A DNA stretch of 64,000 bases from Diprion similis (Eukaryota; Arthropoda; Insecta; Hymenoptera; Diprionidae), in assembly GCF_021155765.1 (NCBI RefSeq), contig NC_060112.1:13206001-13270000 (forward strand). The letters are read 5' to 3'. Below the pieces are notes generated by a model. It did not search any database. It was not told the DNA's origin and worked only from the letters and a program-made list of their open reading frames with translations. Numbering within the stretch: the stretch's first letter is position 1; the number at the start of each line of letters is the position of its first letter. The position numbers and the translations under genes are program-made. Shown piece after piece: positions 1-11,709 of this stretch.

Positions 1-3000
1 ATCGATTCGGAGACAAAAACTTTTCGACTCCGAAAATGACCAAAAAAGTAAGGCTAACCCCTTTGAATTTTTGGCGAAAATTTTGACGATTCTGAAAAAA
101 CCTGCAATCAATTCGATGGGGCACTATTCCGACGTAATTTTGCGAGAGGAATCGATTAAGCGCAGTCCCAATACGCTGCGAGCGATAGCTGAAAAGTTAC
201 GGCCGAAAAACTCACGATTTTCATCGTCATTTCTCTGCTGCTGGTCCTACGCTGTTTTTGACGTAATTTTTGAGTTCCTTGGGGTTGAATTACTCTAGAG
301 GTGGCCATACAAATCGATTAGGAGAGAAAAAATTTTCGGCTCCGAAAATGACTAAAAAAGTAAGGCTAACCCCTTTGAATTTTTGGCGAAAATTTTGACG
401 AATCTGAAAAAAGCTGCAATCAATTCGATGGGGCACTATTCCGACGTAATTTTGCGAGAGGAATCGATTAGGCGCAGTCCCAATACGCTGCGAGCGATAG
501 CTGAAAAGTTACGGCCGAAAAACTCATGATTTTCATCGTCATTTCTCTGCTGCTGGTCCTACGCTGTTTTCGACGTAATTTCTGAGTTCCTTGGGGTCGT
601 ATTACTCTAGAGATGGCGATACAAATCGATTCAGAGACAAAAAATTTTCGGCTTCGAAAATGACCAAAAAGTAAGGCTAACCCCTTTGAATATTCGGCGA
701 AAATTTTGACGATTCTGAAAAAAGCTGCAATCAATTCGATGGGGCACTATTCCGACGTAATTTTGCGAGAGGAATCGATTAAGCGCAGTCCCAATACGCT
801 GCGAGCGATAGCTGAAAAGTTACGGCCGAAAAACTCATGAATTTCATCGCCATTTCTCTGCTGCTGGTCCTACGCTGTTTTCGACGTAATTTCGGAGTTC
901 CTTGGGGTCGAATTACTCTAGAGATGGCTATACAAATCGATTCGGAGACAAAAAATTTTCGGCTTCGAAAATGACCAAAAAAGTAAGGCTAACCCCTTTG
1001 AATTTTTGGCGAAAATTTTGACGATTCTGAAAAAACCTGCAATCAATTCGATGGGTCACTATTCCGACGTAATTTTGCGAGAGGAATCGATTAAGCGCAG
1101 TCCCAATACGCTGCGAGCGATAGCTGAAAAGTTACGGCCGAAAAACTCATGATTTTCATCGTCGTTTCTCTGCTGCTGGTCCTACGCTGTTTTCGACGTA
1201 ATTTCTGAGTTCCTTGGGGTCGAATTACTCTAGAGATGGCCATACAAATTGATTCGGAGACAAAAAATTTTCGACTCCGAAAATGACCAAAAAAGTAAGG
1301 CTAACCCCTTTGAATTTTTGGCGAAAATTCTGACGATTCTGAAAAAAGCTGCAATCAATTCGATGGGTCACTATTCCGACGTAATTTTGCGAGAGAAATC
1401 GATTAAGCGCAGTCTCATTACGCTGCGAGCGATAGCTGAAAAGTTACGGCCAAAAAACTCATGATTTTCATCGTCATTTCTCTGCTGCTGGTCCTACGCT
1501 GTTTTCGACGTAATTTCTGAGTTCCTTGGGGTCGTATTACTCTAGAGATGGCGATACAAATCGATTCAGAGACAAAAAATTTTCCGCTTCGAAAATGACC
1601 AAAAAGTAAGGCTAACCCCTTTGAATATTCGGCGAAAATTTTGACGATTCCGAAAAAACCTGCAATTAATTCGATGGGGCACTATTCCGACGTAATTTTG
1701 CGAGAGGAATCGATTAAGCGCAGTCCCAATACGCTGCGAGCGATAGCTGAAAAGTTACGGCCGAAAAACTCATGATTTTCATCGTCATTTCTCTGCTGCT
1801 GGTCCTACGCTGTTTTTGACGTAATTTTTGAGTTCCTTGTGGTCGAATTACTCTAGAGATGGCCATACAAATCGATTCGGAGACAAAAAATTTTCGACTC
1901 CGAAAATGACCAAAAAAGTAAGGCTAACCCCTTTGAATTTTTGGCGAAAATTTTGACGATTCTGAAAAAAGCTGCAATCAATTCGATAGGGCACTATTCC
2001 GACGTAATTTTGCGAGAGGAATCGATTAAGCGCAGTCCCAATACGCTGCGAGCGATAGCTGAAAAGTTACGGCCGAAAAACTCATGAATTTCATCGTCAT
2101 TTCTCTGCTGCTGGTCCTACGCTGTTTTCGACGTAATTTTTGAGTTCCTCGGGGTTGAATTACTCTAGAGATGGCCATACAAATCGATTTGGAGAGAAAA
2201 AATTTTCGGCTCCGAAAATGACTAAAAAAGTAAGGCTAACCCCTTTGAATTTTTGGCGAAAATTTTGACGAATCTGAAAAAAGCTGCAATCAATCCGATG
2301 GGGCACTATTCCGACGTAATTTTGCGAGAGGAATCGATTACGCGCAGTCCCAATACGCTGCGAGCGATAGCTGAAAAGTTACGGCCGAAAAACTCATGAT
2401 TTTCATCGTCATTTCTCTGTTGCTGGTCCTACGCTGTTCTCGACGTAATTTCCGAGTTCCTTGGGGTCGAAATACTCTAGAGATGGCCATACAAATCGAT
2501 TCGGAGACAAAAAATTTTCGACTCCGAAAATGACCAAAAAAGTAAGGCTAACCCCTTTGAATTTTAGGCGAAAAGTTTGACGATTCTGAAAAAAGCTGCA
2601 TTCAATTCGATGGGGCACTATTCCGACGTAATTTTGCGAGAGAAATCGATTGAGCGCAGTCCCAATACGCTGCGAGCGATAGCTGAAAAGTTACGGCCGA
2701 AAAACTCATGATTTTTATCGTCATTTCTCTGCTGCTGGTCCTACGCTGTTTTCGACGTAATTTCCGAGTTCCTTGGGGTCGAATTACTCTAGAGATGGCC
2801 ATACAAATCGATTCGGAGACAAAAACTTTTCGACTCCGAAAATGACCAAAAAAGTAAGGCTAACCCCTTTGAATTTTTGGCGAAAATTTTGACGATTCTG
2901 AAAAAACCTGCAATCAATTCGATGGGGCACTATTCCGACGTAATTTTGCGAGAGGAATCGATTAAGCGCAGTCCCAATACGCTGCGAGCGATAGCTGAAA

Positions 3001-4343
3001 AGTTACGGCCGAAAAACTCACGATTTTCATCGTCATTTCTCTGCTGCTGGTCCTACGCTGTTTTTGACGTAATTTTTGAGTTTCTTGGGGTTGAATTACT
3101 CTAGAGGTGGCCATACAAATCGATTTGGAGAGAAAAAATTTTCGGCTCCGAAAATGACTAAAAAAGTAAGGCTAACCCCTTTGAATTTTTGGCGAAAATT
3201 TTGACGAATCTGAAAAAAGCTGCAATCAATTCGATGGGGCACTATTCCGACGTAATTTTGCGAGAGGAATCGATTAGGCGCAGTCCCAATACGCTGCGAG
3301 CGATAGCTGAAAAGTTACGGCCGAAAAACTCATGATTTTCATCGTCATTTCTCTGCTGCTGGTCCTACGCTGTTTTCGACGTAATTTCTGAGTTCCTTGG
3401 GGTCGTATTACTCTAGAGATGGCGATACAAATCGATTCAGAGACAAAAAATTTTCGGCTTCGAAAATGACCAAAAAGTAAGGCTAACCCCTTTGAATATT
3501 CGGCGAAAATTTTGACGATTCTGAAAAAAGCTGCAATCAATTCGATGGGGCACTATTCCGACGTAATTTTGCGAGAGGAATCGATTAAGCGCAGTCCCAA
3601 TACGCTGCGAGCGATAGCTGAAAAGTTACGGCCGAAAAACTCATGAATTTCATCGCCATTTCTCTGCTGCTGGTCCTACGCTGTTTTCGACGTAATTTCG
3701 GAGTTCCTTGGGGTCGAATTACTCTAGAGATGGCTATACAAATCGATTCGGAGACAAAAAATTTTCGGCTTCGAAAATGACCAAAAAAGTAAGGCTAACC
3801 CCTTTGAATTTTTGGCGAAAATTTTGACGATTCTGAAAAAACCTGCAATCAATTCGATGGGTCACTATTCCGACGTAATTTTGCGAGAGGAATCGATTAA
3901 GCGCAGTCCCAATACGCTGCGAGCGATAGCTGAAAAGTTACGGCCGAAAAACTCATGATTTTCATCGTCGTTTCTCTGCTGCTGGTCCTACGCTGTTTTC
4001 GACGTAATTTCTGAGTTCCTTGGGGTCGAATTACTCTAGAGATGGCCATACAAATCGATTCGGAGACAAAAAATTTTCGACTCCGAAAATGACCAAAAAA
4101 GTAAGGCTAACCCCTTTGAATTTTTGGCGAAAATTCTGACGATCCTGAAAAAAGCTGCAATCAATTCGATGGGTCACTATTCCGACGTAATTTTGCGAGA
4201 GAAATCGATTAAGCGCAGTCTCATTACGCTGCGAGCGATAGCTGAAAAGTTACGGCCAAAAAACTCATGATTTTCATCGTCATTTCTCTGCTGCTGGTCC
4301 TACGCTGTTTTCGACGTAATTTCTGAGTTCCTTGGGGTCGTAT
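1..4343. repeat. Higher-order repeat of 9 monomers (2,806 bp), about 1.5 copies
   Basis: Sequence at position 1 resumes nearly identically at 2,807, and monomer variants recur in the same order (for example the landmark at 291 matches 3,097, 603 matches 3,409, 914 matches 3,720, 1,226 matches 4,032). The spacings 312, 311, 312, 312, 311, 312, 312, 312 and 312 sum to 2,806. Diagnostic variants shared between copies include an unusual 'ctcacgattttc' near 210 and 3,015, and 'attaggcgcag' near 466 and 3,272. The register breaks after 4,344. Confidence 0.93.
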
Positions 4344-5200
4344 TACTCTAGAGATGGCGATACAAATCGATTCAGAGACAAAAAATTTTCGGCTTCGAAA
4401 ATGACCAAAAAGTAAGGCTAACCCCTTTGAATATTCGGCGAAAATTTTGACGATTCTGAAAAAAGCTGCAATCAATTCGATGGGGCACTATTCCGACGTA
4501 ATTTTGCGAGAGGAATCGATTAAGCGCAGTCCCAATACGCTGCGAGCGATAGCTGAAAAGTTACGGCCGAAAAACTCATGAATTTCATCGCCATTTCTCT
4601 GCTGCTGGTCCTACGCTGTTTTCGACGTAATTTCGGAGTTCCTTGGGGTCGAATTACTCTAGAGATGGCGATACAAATCGATTCGGAGACAAAAAAATTT
4701 CGGCTCCGAAAATGACCAAAAAAGTAAGGCTAACCCCTTTGAATTTTTGGCGAAAATTTTGACGACTCTAAAAAAAGCTGCAGTCAATTCAATGGGGCGC
4801 TATTCCGACGTAATTTTGCGAGAGGAATCGATTAAGCGCAGTCCCAATACGCTGCGAGCGATAGCTGAAAAGTTACGGCTGAAAAACTCATGATTTTCAT
4901 CGTCATTTCTCTGCTGCTGGTCCTACGCTGTTTTTGACGTGTTTTGTGAGTTCCTCGGGGTTGAATTACTCTAGAGAAGGCTATACAAATCGATTCCGAG
5001 ATGAAAAATTTTCGGCTTCGAAATGACCAAAAAAGTAAGGCTAACCTCTTTGGATTTCCGGCGAAAATTCCGACGATTCTGAAAAAAGCTGCAATCAATT
5101 CGATGGGGCACTATTTCTACGTAATTCTGCCAGAGAAATCGATGGAGCGCAGTCTCAATCCGGAGCGAGCAGCACATGAAAAGTTACAGCCAAAAAACGG
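1..5200. repeat. Tandem satellite array, ~312-bp monomer, right end of array
   Basis: About 16 direct monomers lie head to tail. A landmark (tactctagag) recurs at 291, 603, 914, 1226, 1538, 1849, 2161, 2473, 2785, 3097, 3409, 3720, 4032, 4344, 4655 and 4967, a spacing of 311 or 312 bp. Monomers differ from each other by scattered substitutions; the 311-bp forms lack one A in an A-run just before gtaaggct. The last monomer (from 4,967) is clearly diverged and similarity fades near 5,130-5,200. The array starts before position 1, so its full size is unknown. Short open frames inside it recur only because the repeat recurs and are not genes. The role is unknown; pericentromeric or subtelomeric heterochromatin is a common setting for such arrays in insects, which is inference. 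Confidence 0.97.
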
Positions 5201-5610
5201 AAGACTTCCTATCGTCATCTCTCTTTCATTAAGACAGGTTCATGAAGAGGTGGGAAAAAACAATGACAAGCTCAGAGATACAGTGTATCAGGTTCACATA
5301 TGTCAATACATTTCAACTCCAGTACCGTTGTCTTGAGGGACAAGAAACCAAATAATATCAGAAACAAGGTCACTGAAGTAGGCAAACACATGATTGGATA
5401 TTCTATATGAAATCTGATTATGACGTCAACAAAAACGAGTCCCATAACCATCATCTGAAGCTGAAAATGAAGAATTCGATGTGAAATGGTCAGTATGATA
5501 CTTTGTAGGTATTGCTCAAGTAACGGCCTGAGTACAGGTGCAATGCGTCTCTCCAAAATACGATACTAGTATATATGATAGTGTATCATTACTATTTTAT
5601 GTAACCTGAA
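4985..5610. repeat. Edge unit A: diverged satellite monomer plus ~480 bp
   Basis: The last monomer-like block (about 4,985-5,200) runs into about 400 bp that is not satellite. That flanking part contains a G/A-rich stretch near 5,250 and 'gaaatctgattat' at 5,409. The whole block has a decayed copy about 740 bp further right (5,725-6,240), in the same order and orientation. No gene is visible in it. Confidence 0.7.
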
Positions 5611-5689
5611 TCAAAATGAATAAATGAATAACAACATGATTGCCTGTCTTCAGTTGTTAGTTCCACAAAGTCTCAAGTGCTATTTCAGG

Positions 5690-6240
5690 CTCTTCTGGGG
5701 CCCAATTAGTCTAGGAAAGGTCAATCGAATCGATTCCAAAACAAGACGTTTCAGACTCAAAAACCGCAGAAAAAAGAAGGTTGCCCTTGTGGTTTATCAG
5801 ACGAAAGTTCGCCGATTTTCAATAACGATACAGTTGTCTTCTTGATATCCTATGTCGACGGAATCTTGCGAGGGAATCGATTGGGCACGGTATGGAATCG
5901 CTGCGAGCAGCGGGTAAAAAGTTATATAGGCGGAAAACATGAAATTTACACCAAGATTTCGCAGGGGTGGGGAAGAATAATGAAAAATTCAAAGATACAT
6001 TGTTTTAGTTTAATTATATTTAATAGGTCTCAATTGTGGTACAATTGTTCGGGTGTTAGTGTACAGTATCTTAGCAAGTAGCTATATAATATTGAAGTCA
6101 AGGTTACAAAGTATAGACAAAAATAATTGAACATTAAATAAGAAATCTGATTATTACGTAACTAAAAAAAGAGTGCTATAAACATCATATCAAGCAGAAT
6201 ATAAATGATGTTATATACCATAAATATTTTGTATTTCCCT
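5690..6240. repeat. Edge unit B: decayed copy of satellite monomer plus its flank
   Basis: The sequence 5,690-5,960 is an old satellite monomer. In the right order it keeps an analogue of ctctagagatgg (tctaggaaagg), aatcgattcc, a decayed 'gccgattttc' segment, 'tcttgcgagggaatcgatt', 'cgctgcgagcag' and 'gtaaaaagttatat', each matching the corresponding part of the array consensus. The following 5,965-6,240 resembles 5,230-5,500 ('gaaatctgattat' at 6,142 against 5,409). The offset from unit A is about 733-740 bp. Confidence 0.72.
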
Positions 6241-9200
6241 TCATTAATGCAGGGTCAATCACATATAGGCATTTCTTGAAAATTTGTATCGTCTCCTCTC
6301 AAGCTTTGAAGACAATCTTATCTGCCGCGCTCTTTTTAATTCAATACAGCTGAAAAGAATTATATAATGAAAAATCAATATTATTAAGTGACACATTAAC
6401 CTCACCTAAAGATTCTGACTATCTCTATGAGAAATGTAAATGTCGTTGAAAAAAAAGTTACTGAATTATTCCCGAGATTACACACATGTACAAGGTAGAT
6501 GAGATAAAGAGTGACTACGGAATAGACAGTCAGGAATACTCATTAGTCAATAATCTAGGAACGACAATAATAGACTTCAACATTTACTAAATATGTTGTA
6601 TGGGGTATTATACCATTACCGAACAGAATGCAATGTAAACTTCATTGTCTACATCGATTTACTGAAATGTGAAATATTTTTTTATCGCTTTCAACATACA
6701 CAAAGCCGAATTTGATGGCCAAATTTTGGTAAGCACCATTTCGATGTCCTAGCAAACATGATTATGAAGTAATACTGGTGACCTAGACTTGACTAATTCG
6801 TAATTATGAATCAAATCTGTTACACAATGATTTTCCTGAAGCTCGGTTTAATCAAATGGAATTGTAAAGCCTCAACTTCCGTCTCCAGCGATAAAGGCCG
6901 CCCACAAAGAATCGTGTGACATGACCGAGACAACAAAATTCGTAATTCCTTGGTAAGAAATATATTTTTAATTACAACATTGGTTATTTTCCTTAGACAT
7001 TATTACACACGCATTTTATAACTCTGCAACATCTGTATTTTTTTGCATAATAAATTAGTATTTTCTATTATCATGAAGAGTTTGATAAAACACCAATTCA
7101 TTCGAACTTGGTTAAAGAGGAAAAAGCACGTCAGCTTGCTACTTCTTTTTCAACATTTTATATAACAATAAAAAAAACTTTGATTCACAAATTTATTCGT
7201 AGATGAGAAAATTGTAGAATAATTTTATATTCTAACGGAATAACATTTTCTATACCAAAAACTTCACGATAAGTGTGAAGTTTCTCTTATATAATTTCGT
7301 GACACGGAAATTCTTTTCTGGGATTCTGAAAATACGCCGATCTATGCCAAGGCGACCATTTTTGCTTCTTCATTCCCGATCGATTAATCTACTTCCAACA
7401 GATCCGTCCTTCCACGTAGTGGAATAAAGGAAGCAACCAAGGAAAGGGAGAGCCCTTCCTCGTGTTTACGTGACATACATTTGGTCACCGACGTCAATAC
7501 AATCTGGGCTAGCCGAAACCTTCGGCGCCAGGATGACGCCACCTAATGCTTTACTACTGAGGGGTGCGTCTCAGCTTGATAAATTGGGATATTTTTTTGC
7601 TATGGTATACGATTCGCGCTGGAATTTTTCGGCTTCATGTAGGCCAGCTCGTCGTATCTTGGTTTCATTTTGCTGTATATAAATAACAGATTTCAATTAG
7701 GATTTTAGTTTTTGGTTATCGTTCATGTAACCATTGCCATAACTCTCACACCTGCAGCAGATAGTAATTTGTTGACATCTCGATTGTAATTATATTGGCG
7801 AGATCAAATATTATTATGTTATTACTCATGAATTTGTATGACATTTTAAGAATACTAAACATGGCTAATGATAGGTGATTATTCTGTCGATTCGGGATTG
7901 ATATTCATAAAATAAATTATTATAAATAGTATATTCAATATGGGTTTATAGAATATAAAGACGTGTTCTTGTTGTTATCTAAAATTACACTATTAAAATC
8001 TGAATTCTTGCTGACAATGCAAGAGTATAAGCAAGGTAACATTTACGCGTACATACGTAGGAAGAAAACAACGCTTCTACAAGTTATAACTTGAAATCTT
8101 GAATCCCCAGCATGTATTTTGAACCAAAACCATGCTCACACGATAAGATCTGCACAGAGTACGATTGAGCGTCGTTAAACGATATTAATGATATACCGGA
8201 AGATCATAATTCCCACAACAATGATTGTCATGCCTTTGTATAAAATGCGTTAAGAAGGAACCATTTTTCATCGCAGTTTATTCATCAGCTTATTGCTTTT
8301 GGGCACTAGGAAATTTTATTTCTGTTTACACTGTATCAGTATAACGAAATTTGAATTTCCATATTATTGCTCATAATTCTAAAATTGAAAATTAACAATG
8401 TAGAGCAAAAAAAAATACTGATGAATTCGCAGAAGTCAGTATCTGGACACTGTATACCGTCATATGCGTTCGCGTCGTTCGAAGACCACTCTTACTACCA
8501 ATTCTAATTTATGACAATTTAATGTTCTCGAGAAGAAGCTCGAGGCCAAATGTTTTCAGTGCCATTTCCATACAATATCAGACTGAGATACTGTATCGTT
8601 GTATAGGTAGTGTAGATTCGTTACAATTAGAAAACTTCACATGCACCTGGTATCCCAACATGCATGATAAATATACAATACGCGTATGTACATATTACGT
8701 TCTAGTATCTATATATAGGAAATATCCTTCGCTTGTTAAAAAAATTCCGAGTTACAGTTGGGCTGGGATATACAAGTATACTTGAGGAGGTGAATCCCGA
8801 CCGATTCAAGGACACCTGTATGTTTATTACTACGTAGGTCAAGTAGATAGTAGCAGATGGCATAAATGGCCTTGTATAAGTCGAAATCCATTTCTCTAGG
8901 TGTACGAGATTGACCCAAACCTTGTTGGTACTGCAGAGTTAATCGTGATGCAAAAGCCTTTTATGCTTTCCAGCTTACAACTCGATATTTCAATACATTT
9001 CCGATCAGGTTTATGATTTTTATAATTTACCCTTACAGAAATTTCGAAAGTTGAACGGAAAATCGCTTTGAAAAAGGGATTAACTGTGAACTGTGTACAA
9101 TATTGTGACAACATTTTTTTTGTAATATTTGATCGCTTACATAACGTGCAGGAAACTACACGTATAAGCTGATCATGCTTGTGTTGGTCAGCACACATGA

Positions 9201-11426
9201 TGGGTCACTTATATTCTATTTATTGAGTATTCATTTATTGGGTATTTATATTCTATTTAATGAGGTTTATCTTAGATTAGCACGTTACAACCTGCAGTGT
9301 TGCCAAAGGTCAACTGAATGGGAAAACCACTATTGCCGTCAAAGGCGTAATGAAATTTCTAAAATGTTCGATTAAGATCTCATATGCTACTTATTTATTA
9401 TATTCCAAAAGACTTCTTAGCGACAGTCACAGGTATAAAAAATTAAGAAACCTTATATTGTGTTCATGATGCGTAACGTGTAGAAACCGAATGATTCAAC
9501 GATGAATCACTCGTTGTTCTTGCGAATTGCAAGACGAATCGTAAAGTCTTATAACGGTAAGACTGTACGACCTCGCTAGCGCAAGTAAGACCCATTCAAC
9601 GTACATCGAGTACCTAATTCATCTTCTCTTCCTTTACTACGTTTTTAGTAAGCAGAGTACCAAAGTATAGTCCATTTACCGACGAATTGTGAGTGTTCGC
9701 AGAAGTACCAAAAAGGAAGGTAACGGAGGCCAAGGTTTCGACTGTATTGTTAGTCTCTACTCATCTATGTTACAACTTACAAGTTATGTTACAAGGTTGT
9801 GACTTGTAATTATACTATAAATAGTTGTAATTCACAGGGAGATCGTGGTTAAAGAGTTTTTTTTTGTCAAACAATTCGTAAATCTATAACAAGGAGTTGA
9901 TATAATTACTTGAAGTATGTAGAATGTATAACGAAATTGAAAACTGTACTCATCAGCGTAGGACGAAGGAGTTCTTGACCGATTCCGTTCGAACGTCGAT
10001 ATTTGAACACCTTTAAAGGCATCCTCAGGTTCGCGAAGGTCAAAGTTGAGCTGGACGAAGTGTACAAGGTGTAACGGTATGCGTATATGTCTCAGTTGAC
10101 CCCAGTACCGTTTTAATCGTCGTTTGTAAAATAAAGGAAAATCAATACCCAGGCATTGATCAACTTTGTTATACATGCATAGATATGTGTGTATGATCGA
10201 TACAATTGTATATTTATGAATAAGAAATTATTCATTAAATATTAGCTGCTACGACATTTTGATATCATACAACTCGCTCTAGTAACACCTCCGCCTCATA
10301 TCTACATGAAAAGCGGACTCTAAATGAAAACTGATAGGCAAATGAGGAAGAAATGGTACAGCAAAAATCTTTGTATAGGCTCTATAAGAAGAACACGATT
10401 TTCAAAGGATCTTTTGTGAAAATGAACATAATCATGCAGTGATACAAATCCTTCTACATATAAGTTTATGTTTTTTGAAAATTATATAAGTCTTAGGAAC
10501 TTGCACATCACCCGGAACCACTATCTGTAATGAGGCGTGTAGTGTGTGTGAGTTGAAATATATGATACCACATCCGTAGTATCGATTCTGATTATAATAA
10601 TGAAGTCAAGCTAGTATCGATTCTGATTAGAATTATGAAGTCAAGCTTCTGTAATATAATAAACCAACTCCCATTTGCAGCTGTACCTACGCTATATTAT
10701 TGCGCAAATTGAGGCCTACAATACGATAGAACAATAGTAAATGTATATAAGTATACATAATACAATGAGTCAATTGTATAGAACCGCCTATTTTATTCCT
10801 ATTGAAACGATTGTGAGTCGTCAATTATTATTCAGCGCTATGTGGCGGTATGAGAATAGTACTTTTTTGCAAAGTACAATTATTTTGCAGCTTCATTATC
10901 ACACTCGAATAGTGTTACACATGAACGATCATATTCGTATCAGAGAGTTCATATAGTTTTTGGGTGGTAAAATTGTCAGTTTTACAGAATTTTATTATCT
11001 TCAGAAAAGAAAAAACAATTTTCATACAGGGTCTTCGAAAAGACATAAAAATTTGGTGCTTAAGTGTACCTGCATACCTAGATATGCCATGTATTTTGTT
11101 TCAAAAGGACAGGCGATAAGATAACCGAAATTCGCAGGAAACGATTATGCAGTATGAGATGAATCATACAATCATCGCTATAATTACATCCGTGATACGT
11201 CGGTCGAAACGTCACGATGCAAACACGAATGCGGAAGTAAAATAGATACTCATTACCCAAAGCTATTAATACGCGATTAACGAAGCGAACTCTGATCAGA
11301 ACCGTAGTAAATTCTTTCAAAACCTATATAAGTATGATGCATTTACACACACTCGTACGGGTAAAATTCAAAGCTACCTGTAGCCTAATGAAATGAGTCA
11401 AACATTGGAAATCAGTGCACTCGTAC
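6240..11426. other. Gene-poor AT-rich region
   Basis: No convincing coding exon was found here. Open frames of 60-114 codons occur but lack splice context and protein-like composition. A somewhat GC-richer stretch at about 7,320-7,680 could be an upstream non-coding exon or promoter, but nothing identifies it. A tandem duplication of 35 bp lies at 10,577-10,646. Confidence 0.5.
10577..10646. repeat. Two tandem copies of a 35-bp unit
   Basis: The unit starting tagtatcgattctgatta occurs at 10,577-10,611 and again at 10,612-10,646 with two substitutions. It looks like a simple local duplication. Confidence 0.85.
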
Positions 11427-11635
11427 CTGCACAGGGTGACGGAAGAATAGATCGCCTTGGATCCAGAGGCGATGACGTCTTGGATCGTAATTTTTCTCGC
11501 TTCCCCAGCGTCCGCCGTCAATGTCGTCTCCGACGCCGACGCCGCCTGCCACCATCCACGTAACTCGTTCTCCTCATAGCCAAGCCTAGCCAGGAAAGCC
11601 GGCAAAGCCACTCCCAAGCATTTCGTGCCTGTCAT
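11427..11635 (-). CDS. Orphan candidate coding exon, unknown protein
   Basis: I do not recognise this. On the minus strand an ATG at 11,635 opens 69 codons that end in a good donor (GTGCAG|GTACGA, exon end 11,427). The block is GC- and CpG-rich against an AT-rich background. Its residues look protein-like: an early Leu/Ala-rich stretch, then GYEENELRGWW, then an Ala/Ser/Thr-rich part and a KITIQDVI segment. The frame stays open upstream of the ATG to 11,791. No following exon was found toward lower coordinates. On the plus strand the same block ends at another usable donor (TTCTTG|GTAAGT at 11,707-11,708), so it could instead be a non-coding 5' exon of the annexin gene downstream. Confidence 0.3.
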
Positions 11636-11709
11636 TCGAGCGGTCTTGATCGGGATCAAAGCGAAGGCGAATTCATCAGTGTTTATAAGATTTTCGACAG
11701 TTTCTTGGT

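Noticed and set aside
1-5200. CRISPR array
   Set aside because: The repeats are 312 bp and contiguous, without short repeats alternating with unique spacers, and the DNA is from an animal.
71-5336. Repeated open frames of 66-111 codons in the first 5.3 kb
   Set aside because: They recur with the satellite monomers on both strands and carry no domain; they are by-products of the repeat.
7470-7682. 70-codon frame in a GC-richer patch
   Set aside because: No splice sites that extend it, no recognisable family; kept only as a possible non-coding upstream exon.
9832-10176. 114-codon minus-strand frame
   Set aside because: Residue order shows no domain, no good donor or acceptor bounds it, and it lies in gene-poor DNA.
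11161-11220. Second hammerhead-like site (cggtcgaaacgtc)
   Set aside because: The GAAAC part is present but the required CTGANGA box is not; likely chance.
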